From Falsiroseomonas oleicola (GTDB lineage Bacteria > Pseudomonadota > Alphaproteobacteria > Acetobacterales > Acetobacteraceae): 64,000 bases of DNA. A program made the position numbers and the translations under genes. Location: positions 62,001 through 126,000 of the forward strand of contig NZ_JAERQM010000009.1 of assembly GCF_019029495.1 (NCBI RefSeq). Direction: 5' to 3'. The notes under the pieces are model-generated. The model did no database searches and was not told the origin of the DNA. It saw nothing but the letters and a program-made list of their open reading frames with translations. This document shows, one piece after another, positions 1-8,757 of this stretch (position 1 is its first letter; each line of letters begins with the position of its first letter).

Positions 1-14
1 CGGAGAACCACGCC

Positions 15-419
15 ATGTCATCGACCCGTCTTGAGCCTTTGCCCCTGACCTGCCCAAGCCTGCCACCCCGTCAAGCCGGGCTGTTCTACGACCCGGTCCT
101 GCGCATGGGCATTTCCTGGCTCGACGGCGCCGCGCCACGCCCGGTGCCACGCAGCACGCCCGTTTCAGGCCAGCATGCCCGCATGGTGCAGGCCGTCGCC
201 GGCATCGTCGCCATCGCCGCCGAACGCGCCCGCCAGAGCGGCGAGCTCCCGGCACTGCGCGATGCGCTGGAACGTGCCCTCGGGCAGAGCCCGGCGGATT
301 CGGAGCCCACCGATCCGCGTGAGCAGGGATTGCCCGAGCCGGCCCCGATCCACGACGCCGATCGCGGCAATGAGGGGGAACGCCTGGGCACCCTGCTGCG
401 CCGCCAGTCGCGGCGCTGA
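15..419 (+). CDS. Hypothetical protein, 134 aa
   Basis: No family recognised. The ATG at 15 has a GGAG about 9 bases upstream, which supports this start. The product is rich in Pro, Arg and Ala, with a short ordered-looking stretch near residues 24-40 (FYDPVLRMGISWLDG), an Ala-rich probably helical stretch around 55-90, and a polar tail. I see no signal peptide or membrane segment. It converges on the racemase-like gene, whose stop lies at 502. The opposite strand is also open here, as is common at this GC content, so the call rests on the ribosome site and the lack of any recognisable antisense product. Confidence 0.5.
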   Translation: MSSTRLEPLPLTCPSLPPRQAGLFYDPVLRMGISWLDGAAPRPVPRSTPVSGQHARMVQAVAGIVAIAAERARQSGELPALRDALERALGQSPADSEPTDPREQGLPEPAPIHDADRGNEGERLGTLLRRQSRR

Positions 420-501
420 GGCGCGCCTGGAGCGACGCACCACACGCTCACCAATTGTTGGAACGCGCGGTTCCGGCCTTCGCCTCTTCTGTCATCGCGT
501 C

Positions 502-1242
502 TCAGCCGAAACGGGTCGGGCGCAGGCCGCCCTGAAGCCAGGACACCAGCGTGTAGATGTCGAAGACGGGCAGGCCGAGTTCTGCCTGCAAGGCGGCCGC
601 ATAGGGCGGCATATTGGTGCATTCCAGCACGATCGCACCGACCTCCGGATGTCGCGCCACCAGGGCGCGCCCGGCCTCCAGGATGTCCTGCTCGGCCAAA
701 GCGACATCCAGGTCCGATTTCTCCGCCTTGATGAGCACGCGGAAGAATTCGCGCCCCGTCTCCGTCCCCTCCACCGGCACGTCCAGCGGCACATTCGCGG
801 CCTGGAGATGCGCGGGCGTCAGCGAGCCGCGGCTGACGGTGATGACGCCGACACGCTTGCCGGGCGGCAGCATGGCCTGCACCCAGGGCACCTGCATCAG
901 GGAAGATGTCGCCACCGGCACCTGCACGGCCGCCGCCAGCTCCGCCTGGAACAGTGACAGGAAGCCGCAATTGGTGGTGATGGCCTCCGCGCCCAGATCC
1001 ACCAGGTCCTTCGCCGCGGCGATGAAATCCGGCAGCAGCCCGCGCGCACCCTGAAGCACCACCTTCTCCGGACTGGCGCCGCGCACCACGCGGAACAGCA
1101 CGGGGAAGGGCCAGGTCGTGCCATTGCCCATGTCGCCAGGGATTCGCGGAAAGCGCGCTTCCAGCATCAGGATGCCAAGTGGTGCGCCATAGATGGATTT
1201 GCCGCCACGGGCGAGGCGCGGCGCATTGGACAGGTTTTGCAT
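502..1242 (-). CDS. Aspartate/glutamate/hydantoin racemase family protein
   Basis: This 246-residue product matches the Asp/Glu racemase superfamily, which uses two cysteines as acid and base to invert a carbon next to a carboxyl or hydantoin carbonyl. Both expected cysteine motifs are visible: TTNCGF at about residue 92 and LECTNMPP about 115 residues later. The N-terminus (IYGAPLGILMLEARFPRIPGD) fits the aspartate/hydantoin racemase branch rather than MurI. I start it at the ATG at 1242; a TTG two codons upstream (1248), with GAGG 7 bases before it, is a real alternative. The nearby cyclic amidases make a hydantoin-type substrate plausible, but this is inferred from context. Confidence 0.8.
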   Translation of the reverse strand: MQNLSNAPRLARGGKSIYGAPLGILMLEARFPRIPGDMGNGTTWPFPVLFRVVRGASPEKVVLQGARGLLPDFIAAAKDLVDLGAEAITTNCGFLSLFQAELAAAVQVPVATSSLMQVPWVQAMLPPGKRVGVITVSRGSLTPAHLQAANVPLDVPVEGTETGREFFRVLIKAEKSDLDVALAEQDILEAGRALVARHPEVGAIVLECTNMPPYAAALQAELGLPVFDIYTLVSWLQGGLRPTRFG

Positions 1243-1358
1243 GGCCAAAGCCTAGCCTCGCTTCGCTTTCTGTCCAGACGCCCGACGCAAGGGGTTGCGC
1301 GCCAGTCACCGGGGCGGTTCCTTGTGCCGTCAAACAGGCCCAACGGGATGCCAAAACC

Positions 1359-2345
1359 ATGAAACTCCGACATCGCCTTCTTCTGCCGCTGCTGGCCCTG
1401 ATGGGCGCCGCCCCTGCCGTGGCGCAGGACAACTGGCCTTCGCGACCGATCGAATTCCTCGGCGGCTTTCCCAATGGCTCGGGCGTGGACATCTATGCCC
1501 GCCGCATCGCCGCGCCGCTGTCCCAGGCGCTGGGCGTGCCGGTGGTGGTGAACAACCGCGTCGGCGCCGGCGGCAACATCGCCTCCGCCCATGTCGCGCA
1601 GGCGCGGCCGGATGGGTACCTGATCCTGTTCGGCACCGCCGGCACGCATGCCATCAACGCCACGCTGTATCGCCGCCTGCCCTTCGACCCGATGCGCGAC
1701 GTGACCCATATCGCGCATCTGGGCGATGTGCCGAATGTGCTGATCACCAGCATGCAGCACCGGCCGCAATACACCGATTGCGCGGCGCTGGTGGCGGATG
1801 CCAAGGCACGGCCCGGCGCGCTGAACTATGCCAGCACGGGCAATGGCGCTTCCACCCACCTGGCGGGCGCCCTCTTCGCCTCGACGGCGGGGATCGACAT
1901 GCTGCACATTCCCTTCCCCGGCCAGGGCCCGGCCATGGCGTCCCTGCTCGGCGGGCAGACCGACCTGTTCTTCAACCAGGCCGGTCCCTCGGTGGGCATG
2001 ATTCGCCAGGGTGCCGTGCGCGGGCTGGGCGTGACCACCCCGCAGCGCCTGGCCGCATTGCCGGATGTGCCGACCATCGCCGAGGCCTGCAACCTGCCGG
2101 GCTTCGAGAGCACCACCTGGTACGGCGTCTTCGGCCCTCCCGGCCTGCCGGCGCCGATCCAGCAGCGCCTGAACGCCGAGATCCGCAAGATCATCGAGGC
2201 GCCGGAATTCCGCGACTGGCTGGTGAACAGCCAGGGCATCGCGCCGTCGACCGTGCGCACGCCGGAGGAATTCCGCCGGGTGCATGAGCAGGACATCGCT
2301 CGCTGGGGCCAGATCGTGCGCGCGGCCGGCGCCCAGGTGGATTGA
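1359..2345 (+). CDS. Tripartite tricarboxylate transporter (TctC/Bug) substrate-binding protein
   Basis: A 328-residue periplasmic binding protein of the Bug/TctC family, which delivers carboxylates or other small acids to TctAB-type permeases. A signal peptide with a hydrophobic core and an AVAQ cleavage region precedes the mature N-terminus DNWPSRPIEFLGGFPNG. Family features include GAGGNIASAHVAQARPDGY, the STGNGASTHLAG loop, and the FGPPGLPAPIQQRLNAEI stretch. I chose the ATG at 1359 because it gives a normal signal peptide; the open frame upstream does not. No tctA or tctB is nearby, so it is an orphan receptor. A strong hairpin with T tail follows at 2509-2532. It starts divergently from the racemase gene. 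Confidence 0.88.
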   Translation: MKLRHRLLLPLLALMGAAPAVAQDNWPSRPIEFLGGFPNGSGVDIYARRIAAPLSQALGVPVVVNNRVGAGGNIASAHVAQARPDGYLILFGTAGTHAINATLYRRLPFDPMRDVTHIAHLGDVPNVLITSMQHRPQYTDCAALVADAKARPGALNYASTGNGASTHLAGALFASTAGIDMLHIPFPGQGPAMASLLGGQTDLFFNQAGPSVGMIRQGAVRGLGVTTPQRLAALPDVPTIAEACNLPGFESTTWYGVFGPPGLPAPIQQRLNAEIRKIIEAPEFRDWLVNSQGIAPSTVRTPEEFRRVHEQDIARWGQIVRAAGAQVD

Positions 2346-2440
2346 CGTAATACCAACGGCCCTTTCGCGTGACCGCTCCAGGGCCCCTCAGTCGTGCCGG
2401 AGGCACGCCAAAGGCGTGACGGGCGGAAACCTCCGGTTTC

Positions 2441-2470
2441 CTTGGCTCCGCGGCATAAGCCGCGGCGGCC
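2441..2470 (-). repeat. Multi-hairpin intergenic repeat, copy A (30-base core)
   Basis: Read on the minus strand this core matches 26 of 30 bases of the plus-strand core at 10309-10338. Its centre folds as CCGCGGC-TTAT-GCCGCGG. Two of the four differences between copies fall at paired positions and keep the pair. Further small stems surround it, including GGAAACC/GGTTTCC and CACGCC/GGCGTG. It lies between the convergent ends of the TctC-type gene and the RTX gene. Confidence 0.55.
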
Positions 2471-2508
2471 GCCCGGACCGGTCAAGAGACCGCTCCGCTG
2501 GTATAAGA

Positions 2509-2532
2509 GGGGGCGCCATTGCGCCCCCTTTT
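2509..2532 (+). terminator. Rho-independent terminator after the TctC-type receptor gene
   Basis: A perfect 8-bp stem (GGGGGCGC, 2509-2516, with GCGCCCCC, 2521-2528) closes a four-base CATT loop and is followed by TTTT. It sits about 165 bases after the plus-strand stop at 2345 and one base before the minus-strand stop at 2534, so it may serve both convergent genes. Confidence 0.75.
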
Positions 2533-2533
2533 C

Positions 2534-5275
2534 TCAGGACAGGATGAAATCCGCCGCTGTCAGCTCATGCAGGCCGGAGATCACCACATACATCTCCGGC
2601 ACCAGATCCTGGTCCGCACTGTCGAGCTGGATCACCGTATTGCCGGCGAAATGCAGGAAGCGCAGCCCCGGCGTGCCCGGCGTGAAGCCCCCGGCGCCGA
2701 GCAGGACGAATTCCTGGATACCGGGCAAGGCGAGGTCGCCATCGATTGCGGAGAAGTCCAGGCGATCCTCCCCCACCACGAAATCCAGCACCCGGTCCCG
2801 CGCCGCCAGTGTGCTGTCCTCCAGCGACGTCCAGCGGAACACATCGCGCCCGGCATCGCCGCGCAGCCGGTCGGCGCCAAGCCCGCCTTCCAGCGTGTCA
2901 TCCGCCGCGCCGCCCAGCAGAACGTCATCACCGGCCCCACCCATCAGCAGGTCCGCGCCCGCCTGGCCGAGCAGGTAGTCGGCGCCATCGCCGCCGGACA
3001 GCGTGTCGAGCCCATCGCCGCCGAACAGGCGATCCTCGCCATCGCCGCCATCGAGGCTGTCATCGCCGGCATCGCCCATCAGGCGGTCGCGATCCGCGCC
3101 GCCGAACAGCACATCGCCGTCCTCGCCACCGGACAGCGTGTCGCGGCCGGCATCGCCGCTCAGCGTATCCGCGCCGAGGCCGCCGGTCAGCAGGTCGTCC
3201 CCGTCGCCGCCCGAGAGGCTGTCATCGCCCGCCTCGCCGAGCAGGCGATCCCGGCCGAAGCCGCCCTCCAGCGTATCGTTGCCATCGCCGCCCAGGACAC
3301 GGTCATCGCCACGACCACCGCGCAGCAGGTCATCGCCGCCGAGGCCCAGCAGCGTGTCGTTCCCGGCCAATCCGCTGATCGCATCGGCGCCGGCCGTGCC
3401 CAGGCGGCGGTCGGGCGTCGGCGGGTCCGGCGCGTCCTGCGTGCCCAAGTCGAAGGTGGCGAGGCTGGCATAGAGCGCGGCATCGGCCGGGATCAGCGTC
3501 ATGCGCCCGGCCTCCAGCACCGTCTCCGTCACGTCATCGGCCAGCAGGAACAGTGTCACGCTCTGCGCCGTCTCCCCGGCGGCGAAGCTGACGGTGCCGG
3601 AGAAGGCGGTGCCCGGCGCGAAATCGGCCAGCGAGAGGCCCTCAGGCACGAAAATCCAGCCGAGCGTGCGGGCCACGGCAACATCGGCGCCGCTGCGGGT
3701 GAACTGGAAGGTGATGGGGGTGTCGCTCTCGCCTTCCAGCACGAAGGACGGGTCGGGCTGGATCACCAGGCCGCTGTCGTCATCCAGGATGGTGCCGGTT
3801 GCACTGCCTTCCAGGATCGGCTGGCCCACGGCGTTAGACAGGGTGAGGGTCAGCGCCTCATCCGCCTCCACCAGGCCGTCATCGAGGATGCCGATGCGGA
3901 TGGTACGGCTGGCCTCGCCGGCGGCGAATTCCAGGGTGCCGGAGAGCGCGGTGAAATCGGCGCCGGCGGTGGCATCGACCCCGGTGATGTTGAAGTCGAC
4001 GCTGCCCGCCGCCGCGGCATCGCCGCGCGTGACGGTGAAGACCAGCTCTCCGCCGCCCTCGGCCACGCTGGCGTCTTCCACGCGGAAGCCGCCTTCCACC
4101 GGCGTGTCGTCATCGGTGATGGTCACCACCACGCTGTCATTCAGCAGGATGCTGCCACCCGGCGCCAGGAAGGTGACGGGCGTGGTCGACAGTTCCAGGC
4201 GGAAGGTCTCGTTGGTGAAGCCCAGGCCGGGCAGGGCCTCATCGATCGCGTCGCGGACGATGGGGATGAAGATGGATTTCTGCGTCTCGCCGGGCGCGAA
4301 GGTGATGCTGCCGCTGGTCGCCAGCAGGTCGGCCTCGACATTGGCGAAGCCGAGGCCCTCGGCCTGGTTCACCGCCTGCCAGGTGACCGTGACCTCGTGC
4401 TGCACGCCGGCCACCAGGCGCACCTCCACCGCGGCGAAGGTGGCGCCGGGCCCGGTGCCTTCCACCACCACGGCATCCTCGGCGCTGATCTCCGCCGTCA
4501 CCCAGCCCTGGCGATAGGCGTAGTGCCAGACGCCGGGCTGGCCGATGATATTGCCGGTGGTGACCAGCGCGGCGGCCGCCTCCGGGTCCTCCGCCGCATC
4601 CAGGCTCGGCGGTAATTCGGTGATGACCACCTCGCCGTCGAGGACGGTGGCGAAATCCGTCATCACGGCGCGGCCGGCGACGGTGGTGAAGAACAGGTTG
4701 TCGCGGAAGTTGAAGGAGGGCCACTCCAGCGATTCGTAGCGGAAGGTCACGTCGAAATCGATCGATGTGGCGCCCGGATTGGTCGCGGGGCGTAGGATGA
4801 GCTGGAAGGCGTTGCGGCCTTCCGCATCGTCGATCTCGGAGCCGCCGCCGGAGGCCGGCAACACATCGTCCCAGGTCACGACAAGGGTGCCGGTCGCCTC
4901 GTCCAGCTCGTACCAGACCAGATTGGTGCCGCGGGAGGTGCCGCCTTCGCTCGTCGGCAGGGGAGTCTGGTCGGTGTCCACCGGGCTCCAGAAGGGGGCC
5001 AGGATGGGTGTGATCGTCTCCCGCACGCCGACGCCCGGGCCTTGCGGCGGGATCTCCGGCAGTTCCGCGCGCTCCCCCGTATCCGGGCGGAATTGGATGA
5101 AGCCATCCTGGTTCACCCAAAGCGCCGAATAGAAGTTGCCGAGGAATTTGAGGCCGGAGCTGGCGTTGAAAAAGTCCGCCAGGTCGATCGGCACCAGGCT
5201 CCAGCGCGAATCGGCGGGCAGCGCATTCTCCCCGAAGCCCGCGGGGCCGCCGAAGCCATTGATCAACAGTGCCAT
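2534..5275 (-). CDS. RTX calcium-binding protein with NIDO-like and Calx-beta domains
   Basis: A 913-residue protein with no N-terminal signal peptide, as expected for type I secretion substrates. In order: a nidogen-like (NIDO) region at about 1-230 (FFNASSGLKFLGNFYSALWV, WVNQDGFIQF); two clear and one weaker Calx-beta domains at about 245-620; around 20 glycine-rich nonapeptides of GGxGxDxL type at about 640-830, which bind calcium after export; and a C-terminal region of about 80 residues that should hold the secretion signal. Such architectures belong to surface adhesins or extracellular matrix proteins. No type I secretion ABC/HlyD/TolC genes are nearby. The repeats make this DNA internally repetitive at about 2850-3370. 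Confidence 0.88.
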   Translation of the reverse strand: MALLINGFGGPAGFGENALPADSRWSLVPIDLADFFNASSGLKFLGNFYSALWVNQDGFIQFRPDTGERAELPEIPPQGPGVGVRETITPILAPFWSPVDTDQTPLPTSEGGTSRGTNLVWYELDEATGTLVVTWDDVLPASGGGSEIDDAEGRNAFQLILRPATNPGATSIDFDVTFRYESLEWPSFNFRDNLFFTTVAGRAVMTDFATVLDGEVVITELPPSLDAAEDPEAAAALVTTGNIIGQPGVWHYAYRQGWVTAEISAEDAVVVEGTGPGATFAAVEVRLVAGVQHEVTVTWQAVNQAEGLGFANVEADLLATSGSITFAPGETQKSIFIPIVRDAIDEALPGLGFTNETFRLELSTTPVTFLAPGGSILLNDSVVVTITDDDTPVEGGFRVEDASVAEGGGELVFTVTRGDAAAAGSVDFNITGVDATAGADFTALSGTLEFAAGEASRTIRIGILDDGLVEADEALTLTLSNAVGQPILEGSATGTILDDDSGLVIQPDPSFVLEGESDTPITFQFTRSGADVAVARTLGWIFVPEGLSLADFAPGTAFSGTVSFAAGETAQSVTLFLLADDVTETVLEAGRMTLIPADAALYASLATFDLGTQDAPDPPTPDRRLGTAGADAISGLAGNDTLLGLGGDDLLRGGRGDDRVLGGDGNDTLEGGFGRDRLLGEAGDDSLSGGDGDDLLTGGLGADTLSGDAGRDTLSGGEDGDVLFGGADRDRLMGDAGDDSLDGGDGEDRLFGGDGLDTLSGGDGADYLLGQAGADLLMGGAGDDVLLGGAADDTLEGGLGADRLRGDAGRDVFRWTSLEDSTLAARDRVLDFVVGEDRLDFSAIDGDLALPGIQEFVLLGAGGFTPGTPGLRFLHFAGNTVIQLDSADQDLVPEMYVVISGLHELTAADFILS

Positions 5276-5311
5276 GCCGGGTTCCTGTTTCCTGGACGTC
5301 CGGCACAGAGT

Positions 5312-5338
5312 GAGGTTGGCGCGGAAAGCGTCAACCTC
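5312..5338 (-). promoter_or_regulatory. Inverted repeat in the leader of the RTX gene
   Basis: Two 11-base arms (5312-5322 and 5328-5338) pair fully if one G-T is allowed, with a five-base loop. The structure lies between the PhnD-like stop (5396) and the RTX start (5275). On the minus strand it is not followed by a T run, so I read it as a leader hairpin or operator rather than a terminator. Confidence 0.4.
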
Positions 5339-5395
5339 GTTTCGGTTTCATCGAATTTCGCGGAGGCGGGTCAGTTCCGCCGGCGGCGCGGCTTC

Positions 5396-6352
5396 CTAGT
5401 TGCGCCTCCGGCGCTGGGCCGCCTCCTCCTGCCGCATGGTCACGAAGACCTCGTAGTCGGAATGCTGCGTCGGTACCCAGCCGATGACATTGCCGCGTTC
5501 CACCGCGCGGTGGATCTCCGGGTGCGCGGCGGGCAGGGCCAGGTGGAAGGCGGTGATATCCGCCTTGAAGCCATCCGGCGTGTCCTTGCGGACCACGATC
5601 GGGCCGTTCTTGATCGGGCGGGACTGCCAGATGATGCGCAGGTCGCGCATGTTCAAAAGGCCCTTTTCCGCCGTGGCCCGCAGCATGCCCCGCGAAAAGC
5701 CCTCGGAGGCCTCGCCGACGCCCGAGGCCCAGGTGACGCCGGCATCGAACTGCCGGCCCATGACGGCGACGATGGCCTGTTCATGCCCGCCGGCGAAGCC
5801 GGTGCGGCTGAAGAACTGTTCCGGATTGATCCCGGCGGCGCGCAGCTCCGCGCGCGGAATCAGGTAGCCGCTGGCGCTGTTCGGATCGGCCCAGGCCATG
5901 GTGCGGCCGCGCATCTGCTCGATGCTGGTGATGCCGCTATCGGCGCGGGTGTACATGACGGCGATGTAGCTGGTGCTGCCATCGGCTTCCTGCGTCACCA
6001 GGATGGGTTCCACATTGCCGTTCGATTCCATCCAGCTCGCCGCATAGGCGGCCGGCGACATGGACGCCATCTCGATATGCTTGCCGGCAAAGGCCTGGAC
6101 CACGCCGGAATAGTCGCTGGCCTGGAACAGCCGCACGGGGACGCCGAAGGTCTCCTCGATCAACCGGCCGTAGGCGCCGTAGCGGCCGATCCGATCCGCC
6201 TCATTCTCCCCACCCAGAATGCCGATGCGGATTTGTGGCAGTTGCTCCGCCCAGGGGCGGCGGCCCTTGGCGGGCATGGCCGGCGCCTGGGCCTGCGCGG
6301 CGAGGGGGGTGAGGGCGGCGGCGGCGATCAAGGCGCGACGGCGGATCAGCAT
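5396..6352 (-). CDS. PhnD-like phosphate/phosphonate ABC transporter substrate-binding protein
   Basis: A 318-residue periplasmic binding protein of the PhnD family (phosphonate, phosphite or related oxyanions). The start at 6352 gives a short signal peptide with MLIRRRALIAAAALTPLAAQ and cleavage near QAQA; the frame runs further upstream but only into low-quality sequence. Family motifs include IRIGILGGENEADRIGRY, SDYSGVVQAFAGKHIEMA, and DPNSASGYLIPRAEL, the conserved loop that holds the ligand. No phnC or phnE permease genes are adjacent. It follows the cyclic amidase gene by 55 bases on the same strand, so it may share its transcript and carry something other than phosphonate. Confidence 0.85.
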   Translation of the reverse strand: MLIRRRALIAAAALTPLAAQAQAPAMPAKGRRPWAEQLPQIRIGILGGENEADRIGRYGAYGRLIEETFGVPVRLFQASDYSGVVQAFAGKHIEMASMSPAAYAASWMESNGNVEPILVTQEADGSTSYIAVMYTRADSGITSIEQMRGRTMAWADPNSASGYLIPRAELRAAGINPEQFFSRTGFAGGHEQAIVAVMGRQFDAGVTWASGVGEASEGFSRGMLRATAEKGLLNMRDLRIIWQSRPIKNGPIVVRKDTPDGFKADITAFHLALPAAHPEIHRAVERGNVIGWVPTQHSDYEVFVTMRQEEAAQRRRRN

Positions 6353-6407
6353 GGGTGCGGGTGCCTCGGTGACGGGACGGAGACAGTAGCGTGACACTCC
6401 GCGCGAA

Positions 6408-7841
6408 TCACCAGGATTGGGCGTCGGGGCGCAGGATCGCCTTGGTCGTCGTCGCCAGGTTGCGCGGTTCGGGCTTCGGCATCTCCGGCCGTTCCATCCG
6501 GCCCCAGCCGGCGGCCTCCACCACCGTGCCGCCTTCCATGACGATGCGGCCGCGCACGATGGTGGCGACCGGCATGCCCACCGTCTCCATCCCCTCGAAG
6601 GGGGTGAACAGGCTGCGCGTGCTGTGCAGCTCCGCGCCACGGATCACACCCTCCTTCGCCGGGTCGACCACGGTGATGTCGGCATCGGCGCCGGGCTGGA
6701 TTACGCCCTTGCGCGGGAAGAGCCCGAAGGCCTTGGCCGGGGCGACGCAGGCCATGCGGATATACTGCTCCATGCTCATGCGGCCCTGATGCACCTGCGT
6801 CAGCATGAGACGCATGGAGGTCTCGACACCGGGGAAACCGCAGGCATTGTCCCAGAAGCTGGCATGCTGCTTTTCCGCCATGGCATGCGGCGCGTGGTCG
6901 GTGCCGATCATGTCGATGGTGCCGTCGAGCAGCGCCTGGAAGATCGGCGCCCGCTGCGCACCCTCCCGGATCGGCGGGTTCAGGCGGGCGATGCGGGCCT
7001 TGTCGCCAACCAGATCCTCGGCGGCGAGCAGGAAGTATTGCGGGCCTGTCTCCACCGTGATCGGCACGCCGCGCGCCTTGGCATCCCGGATGATGGGGAT
7101 GGAGCGCATGCAGGATTCATGCGCGATATGGATGCGCGCCCCGGTCCATTCGGACAAAGTGATGGAGCGGTTGAGGCTTTCCAGCGCCGCGATATCGGCC
7201 CGCGCCGCCAGATGCGCGAAGGCATCGTCCCGGCCCGCCGCCTTCATCCGGTTCTCCCGCCAGAACAGGATCGGCGAGTTCTCCGCATGGATGGTGCAGC
7301 GCAGGCCGAGGCTGGCCAGGATTTCGAAGCCTTCCAGCACCGCGCCGTCATTGGGCGCGGGCAGGTTGCCGGTGGTATTGCCGTAGAACAGCTTGAAGGC
7401 GATGACGCCGGCCTCGGCCAGCGGCTCGATCGCATCCAGCGCGCGCTCGTCGAGCAGGCCGTACAGGCCGTAATTCACATGCGCCTGGCGGGCGGCCGCT
7501 TCCTGCTTGATGGCCAGCGCATCGAGCGACCAGACCGGCGGGTCGGTGTTCGGCATGTCGAAGATGGTGGTGACGCCCCCGGCGGCGGCGGCGCGCGTGC
7601 CGGTGGTCCAATCCTCCTTCTGCGTCATGCCGGGTTCACGGATGTGCGTGTGCACGTCGATGGCGCCGGGGATGACGAATTTGCCAGCCGCCGCCATGGT
7701 GCGCCTTGCGCGCGGCGCGAAGTCGCGATGGCCGACGAAGACGATCAGCCCATCCTTCACGGCGACATCGGCGGCGAAGCGGCCGGTCTCGTTGACCACG
7801 GTGCCGCCGGTGATGAGCAGGTCGGCGTAGAGTTCGGTCAT
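6408..7841 (-). CDS. Dihydroorotase/allantoinase-type cyclic amidohydrolase
   Basis: A 477-residue metal-dependent enzyme of the dihydroorotase, allantoinase and hydantoinase group, which opens cyclic imides. Metal ligands are visible: DVHTH (His64 and His66), followed by the REPG sequence seen in dihydroorotase and allantoinase; a Lys near 150 in AFKLFYG that would be carboxylated; His residues in IHAEN and HIAHES; and the catalytic Asp in GTDHAPH. No pyrimidine genes are nearby, so a catabolic role (allantoin, hydantoin or similar) is more likely than PyrC; the exact substrate cannot be read. Its start lies 2 bases after the dehydrogenase stop (TGATCATG), indicating translational coupling. 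Confidence 0.85.
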   Translation of the reverse strand: MTELYADLLITGGTVVNETGRFAADVAVKDGLIVFVGHRDFAPRARRTMAAAGKFVIPGAIDVHTHIREPGMTQKEDWTTGTRAAAAGGVTTIFDMPNTDPPVWSLDALAIKQEAAARQAHVNYGLYGLLDERALDAIEPLAEAGVIAFKLFYGNTTGNLPAPNDGAVLEGFEILASLGLRCTIHAENSPILFWRENRMKAAGRDDAFAHLAARADIAALESLNRSITLSEWTGARIHIAHESCMRSIPIIRDAKARGVPITVETGPQYFLLAAEDLVGDKARIARLNPPIREGAQRAPIFQALLDGTIDMIGTDHAPHAMAEKQHASFWDNACGFPGVETSMRLMLTQVHQGRMSMEQYIRMACVAPAKAFGLFPRKGVIQPGADADITVVDPAKEGVIRGAELHSTRSLFTPFEGMETVGMPVATIVRGRIVMEGGTVVEAAGWGRMERPEMPKPEPRNLATTTKAILRPDAQSW

Positions 7842-7843
7842 GA

Positions 7844-8623
7844 TCAGATCACCCAGCCGCCATCGACGGTGAAATCCTGCCCCGTGGTCTGGCGCGACAG
7901 GTCGGAGGCGAAGAACAGCACGGCATTGGCGACATCCACATCGGTGCTGATGCGGCGCAGCGCGTATTCGCTGGCATGCTTCACGCGCGCCTCATCGAGG
8001 CTGATGCCCTCCTTCCGCGCCATGGTGGCGAGCACGTTGTCGAAGCGATCGCCCTCCACCATGCCGGGGGCGACGCAGTTCACATTCACATTGTGCGGGC
8101 CGAGCTCCAGCGCCGCGGATTTCGTCAGCCCGCGCAGGCCCCATTTGCTGGCGGAATAGCCGGCGCGCCCGGCGCGGCCGCGCATGCCGAAGGTGCCGCC
8201 GACATTGACGATTTTTCCCGACCTGGCCGCGATCATGATCGGCGCGAAGGCGCGCATGGTGAGGAAGCAGCCGGTCACGTTCAGGCGCAGGATCTCGTCG
8301 AATTCCTCCGGCGTCGTCTCCCAGAACGTCTTGCCGAGGGGGCCACGGCCGCCGGCGATGTTGATCAATGCGTCGCAGCGGGTGAAGCTGGCGAGCACGG
8401 CCTTGGCCATGGCGTCCACGCTGGCCGCATCCATCAGGTCGCACCCAAAAATCTCGGCGCGGCGGCCCATGGCGCGGACCTGTTCGGCGACCGGTTCGAT
8501 GGCGGCGGTGTCGCGGCCGACCAGGGCCAGGTCGGCGCCGTGTTCGGCCAGCAGCAGGGTGCAGGCGGCGCCCATGCCCTTGGCGGGGCCGGTCACCACC
8601 GCCACGCGATCCTTCAACAGCAT
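7844..8623 (-). CDS. Short-chain dehydrogenase/reductase (SDR)
   Basis: A 259-residue classical SDR that would oxidise or reduce an alcohol/keto group with NAD(P)H. The cofactor loop TGPAKGMG starts near residue 11, an acidic CDLMDAAS stretch follows, and INIAGG stands where the family usually has NNAG. The catalytic Tyr and Lys are in AGYSASK near residue 158. The C-terminus ends in the common TGQDFTVDGGWVI. It precedes the cyclic amidase gene by two bases. The IAGG variant is unusual but within the family. Confidence 0.88.
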   Translation of the reverse strand: MLLKDRVAVVTGPAKGMGAACTLLLAEHGADLALVGRDTAAIEPVAEQVRAMGRRAEIFGCDLMDAASVDAMAKAVLASFTRCDALINIAGGRGPLGKTFWETTPEEFDEILRLNVTGCFLTMRAFAPIMIAARSGKIVNVGGTFGMRGRAGRAGYSASKWGLRGLTKSAALELGPHNVNVNCVAPGMVEGDRFDNVLATMARKEGISLDEARVKHASEYALRRISTDVDVANAVLFFASDLSRQTTGQDFTVDGGWVI

Positions 8624-8648
8624 GGTGTCCTCTCCCCCATCAGTACCT

Positions 8649-8675
8649 CCCTCTCCCCCTGACAGGGGGAGAGGG
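8649..8675. repeat. Palindromic repeat unit 1 (BIME/REP-like)
   Basis: A perfect 11-bp stem (CCCTCTCCCCC with GGGGGAGAGGG) with a five-base TGACA loop whose end bases can also pair. It is the first half of a mirrored pair that fills the gap between the SDR start (8623) and the amidohydrolase stop (8758). Very similar G/C-rich palindromes are dispersed in many proteobacterial genomes. Confidence 0.7.
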
Positions 8676-8725
8676 CCGGGGTGAGGGGGGCTTCATCGAC
8701 CGGCGGCCACGCCCCTCTCACCCAT

Positions 8726-8754
8726 CCCTCTCCCCCCTAAGTGGGGGGAGAGGG
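8726..8754. repeat. Palindromic repeat unit 2 (BIME/REP-like), possible terminator
   Basis: A perfect 12-bp stem (CCCTCTCCCCCC with GGGGGGAGAGGG) and a TAAGT loop. It lies three bases beyond the amidohydrolase stop on the minus strand, so it can end or stabilise that transcript. Between the two units, GGGTGAGG and its near-complement CCTCTCACCC can form an outer stem, which gives the pair a mirrored arrangement. Confidence 0.65.
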
Positions 8755-8757
8755 CTA

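Noticed and set aside
2850-3370. A possible tandem-repeat or CRISPR-like array.
   Set aside because: The periodicity is 27 bases and in frame with the RTX nonapeptides; there are no unique spacers.
2519-4615. A long plus-strand open frame (about 700 codons) opposite the RTX gene.
   Set aside because: It mirrors the glycine/aspartate repeats of the real gene and has no recognisable domain; high GC keeps antisense frames open.
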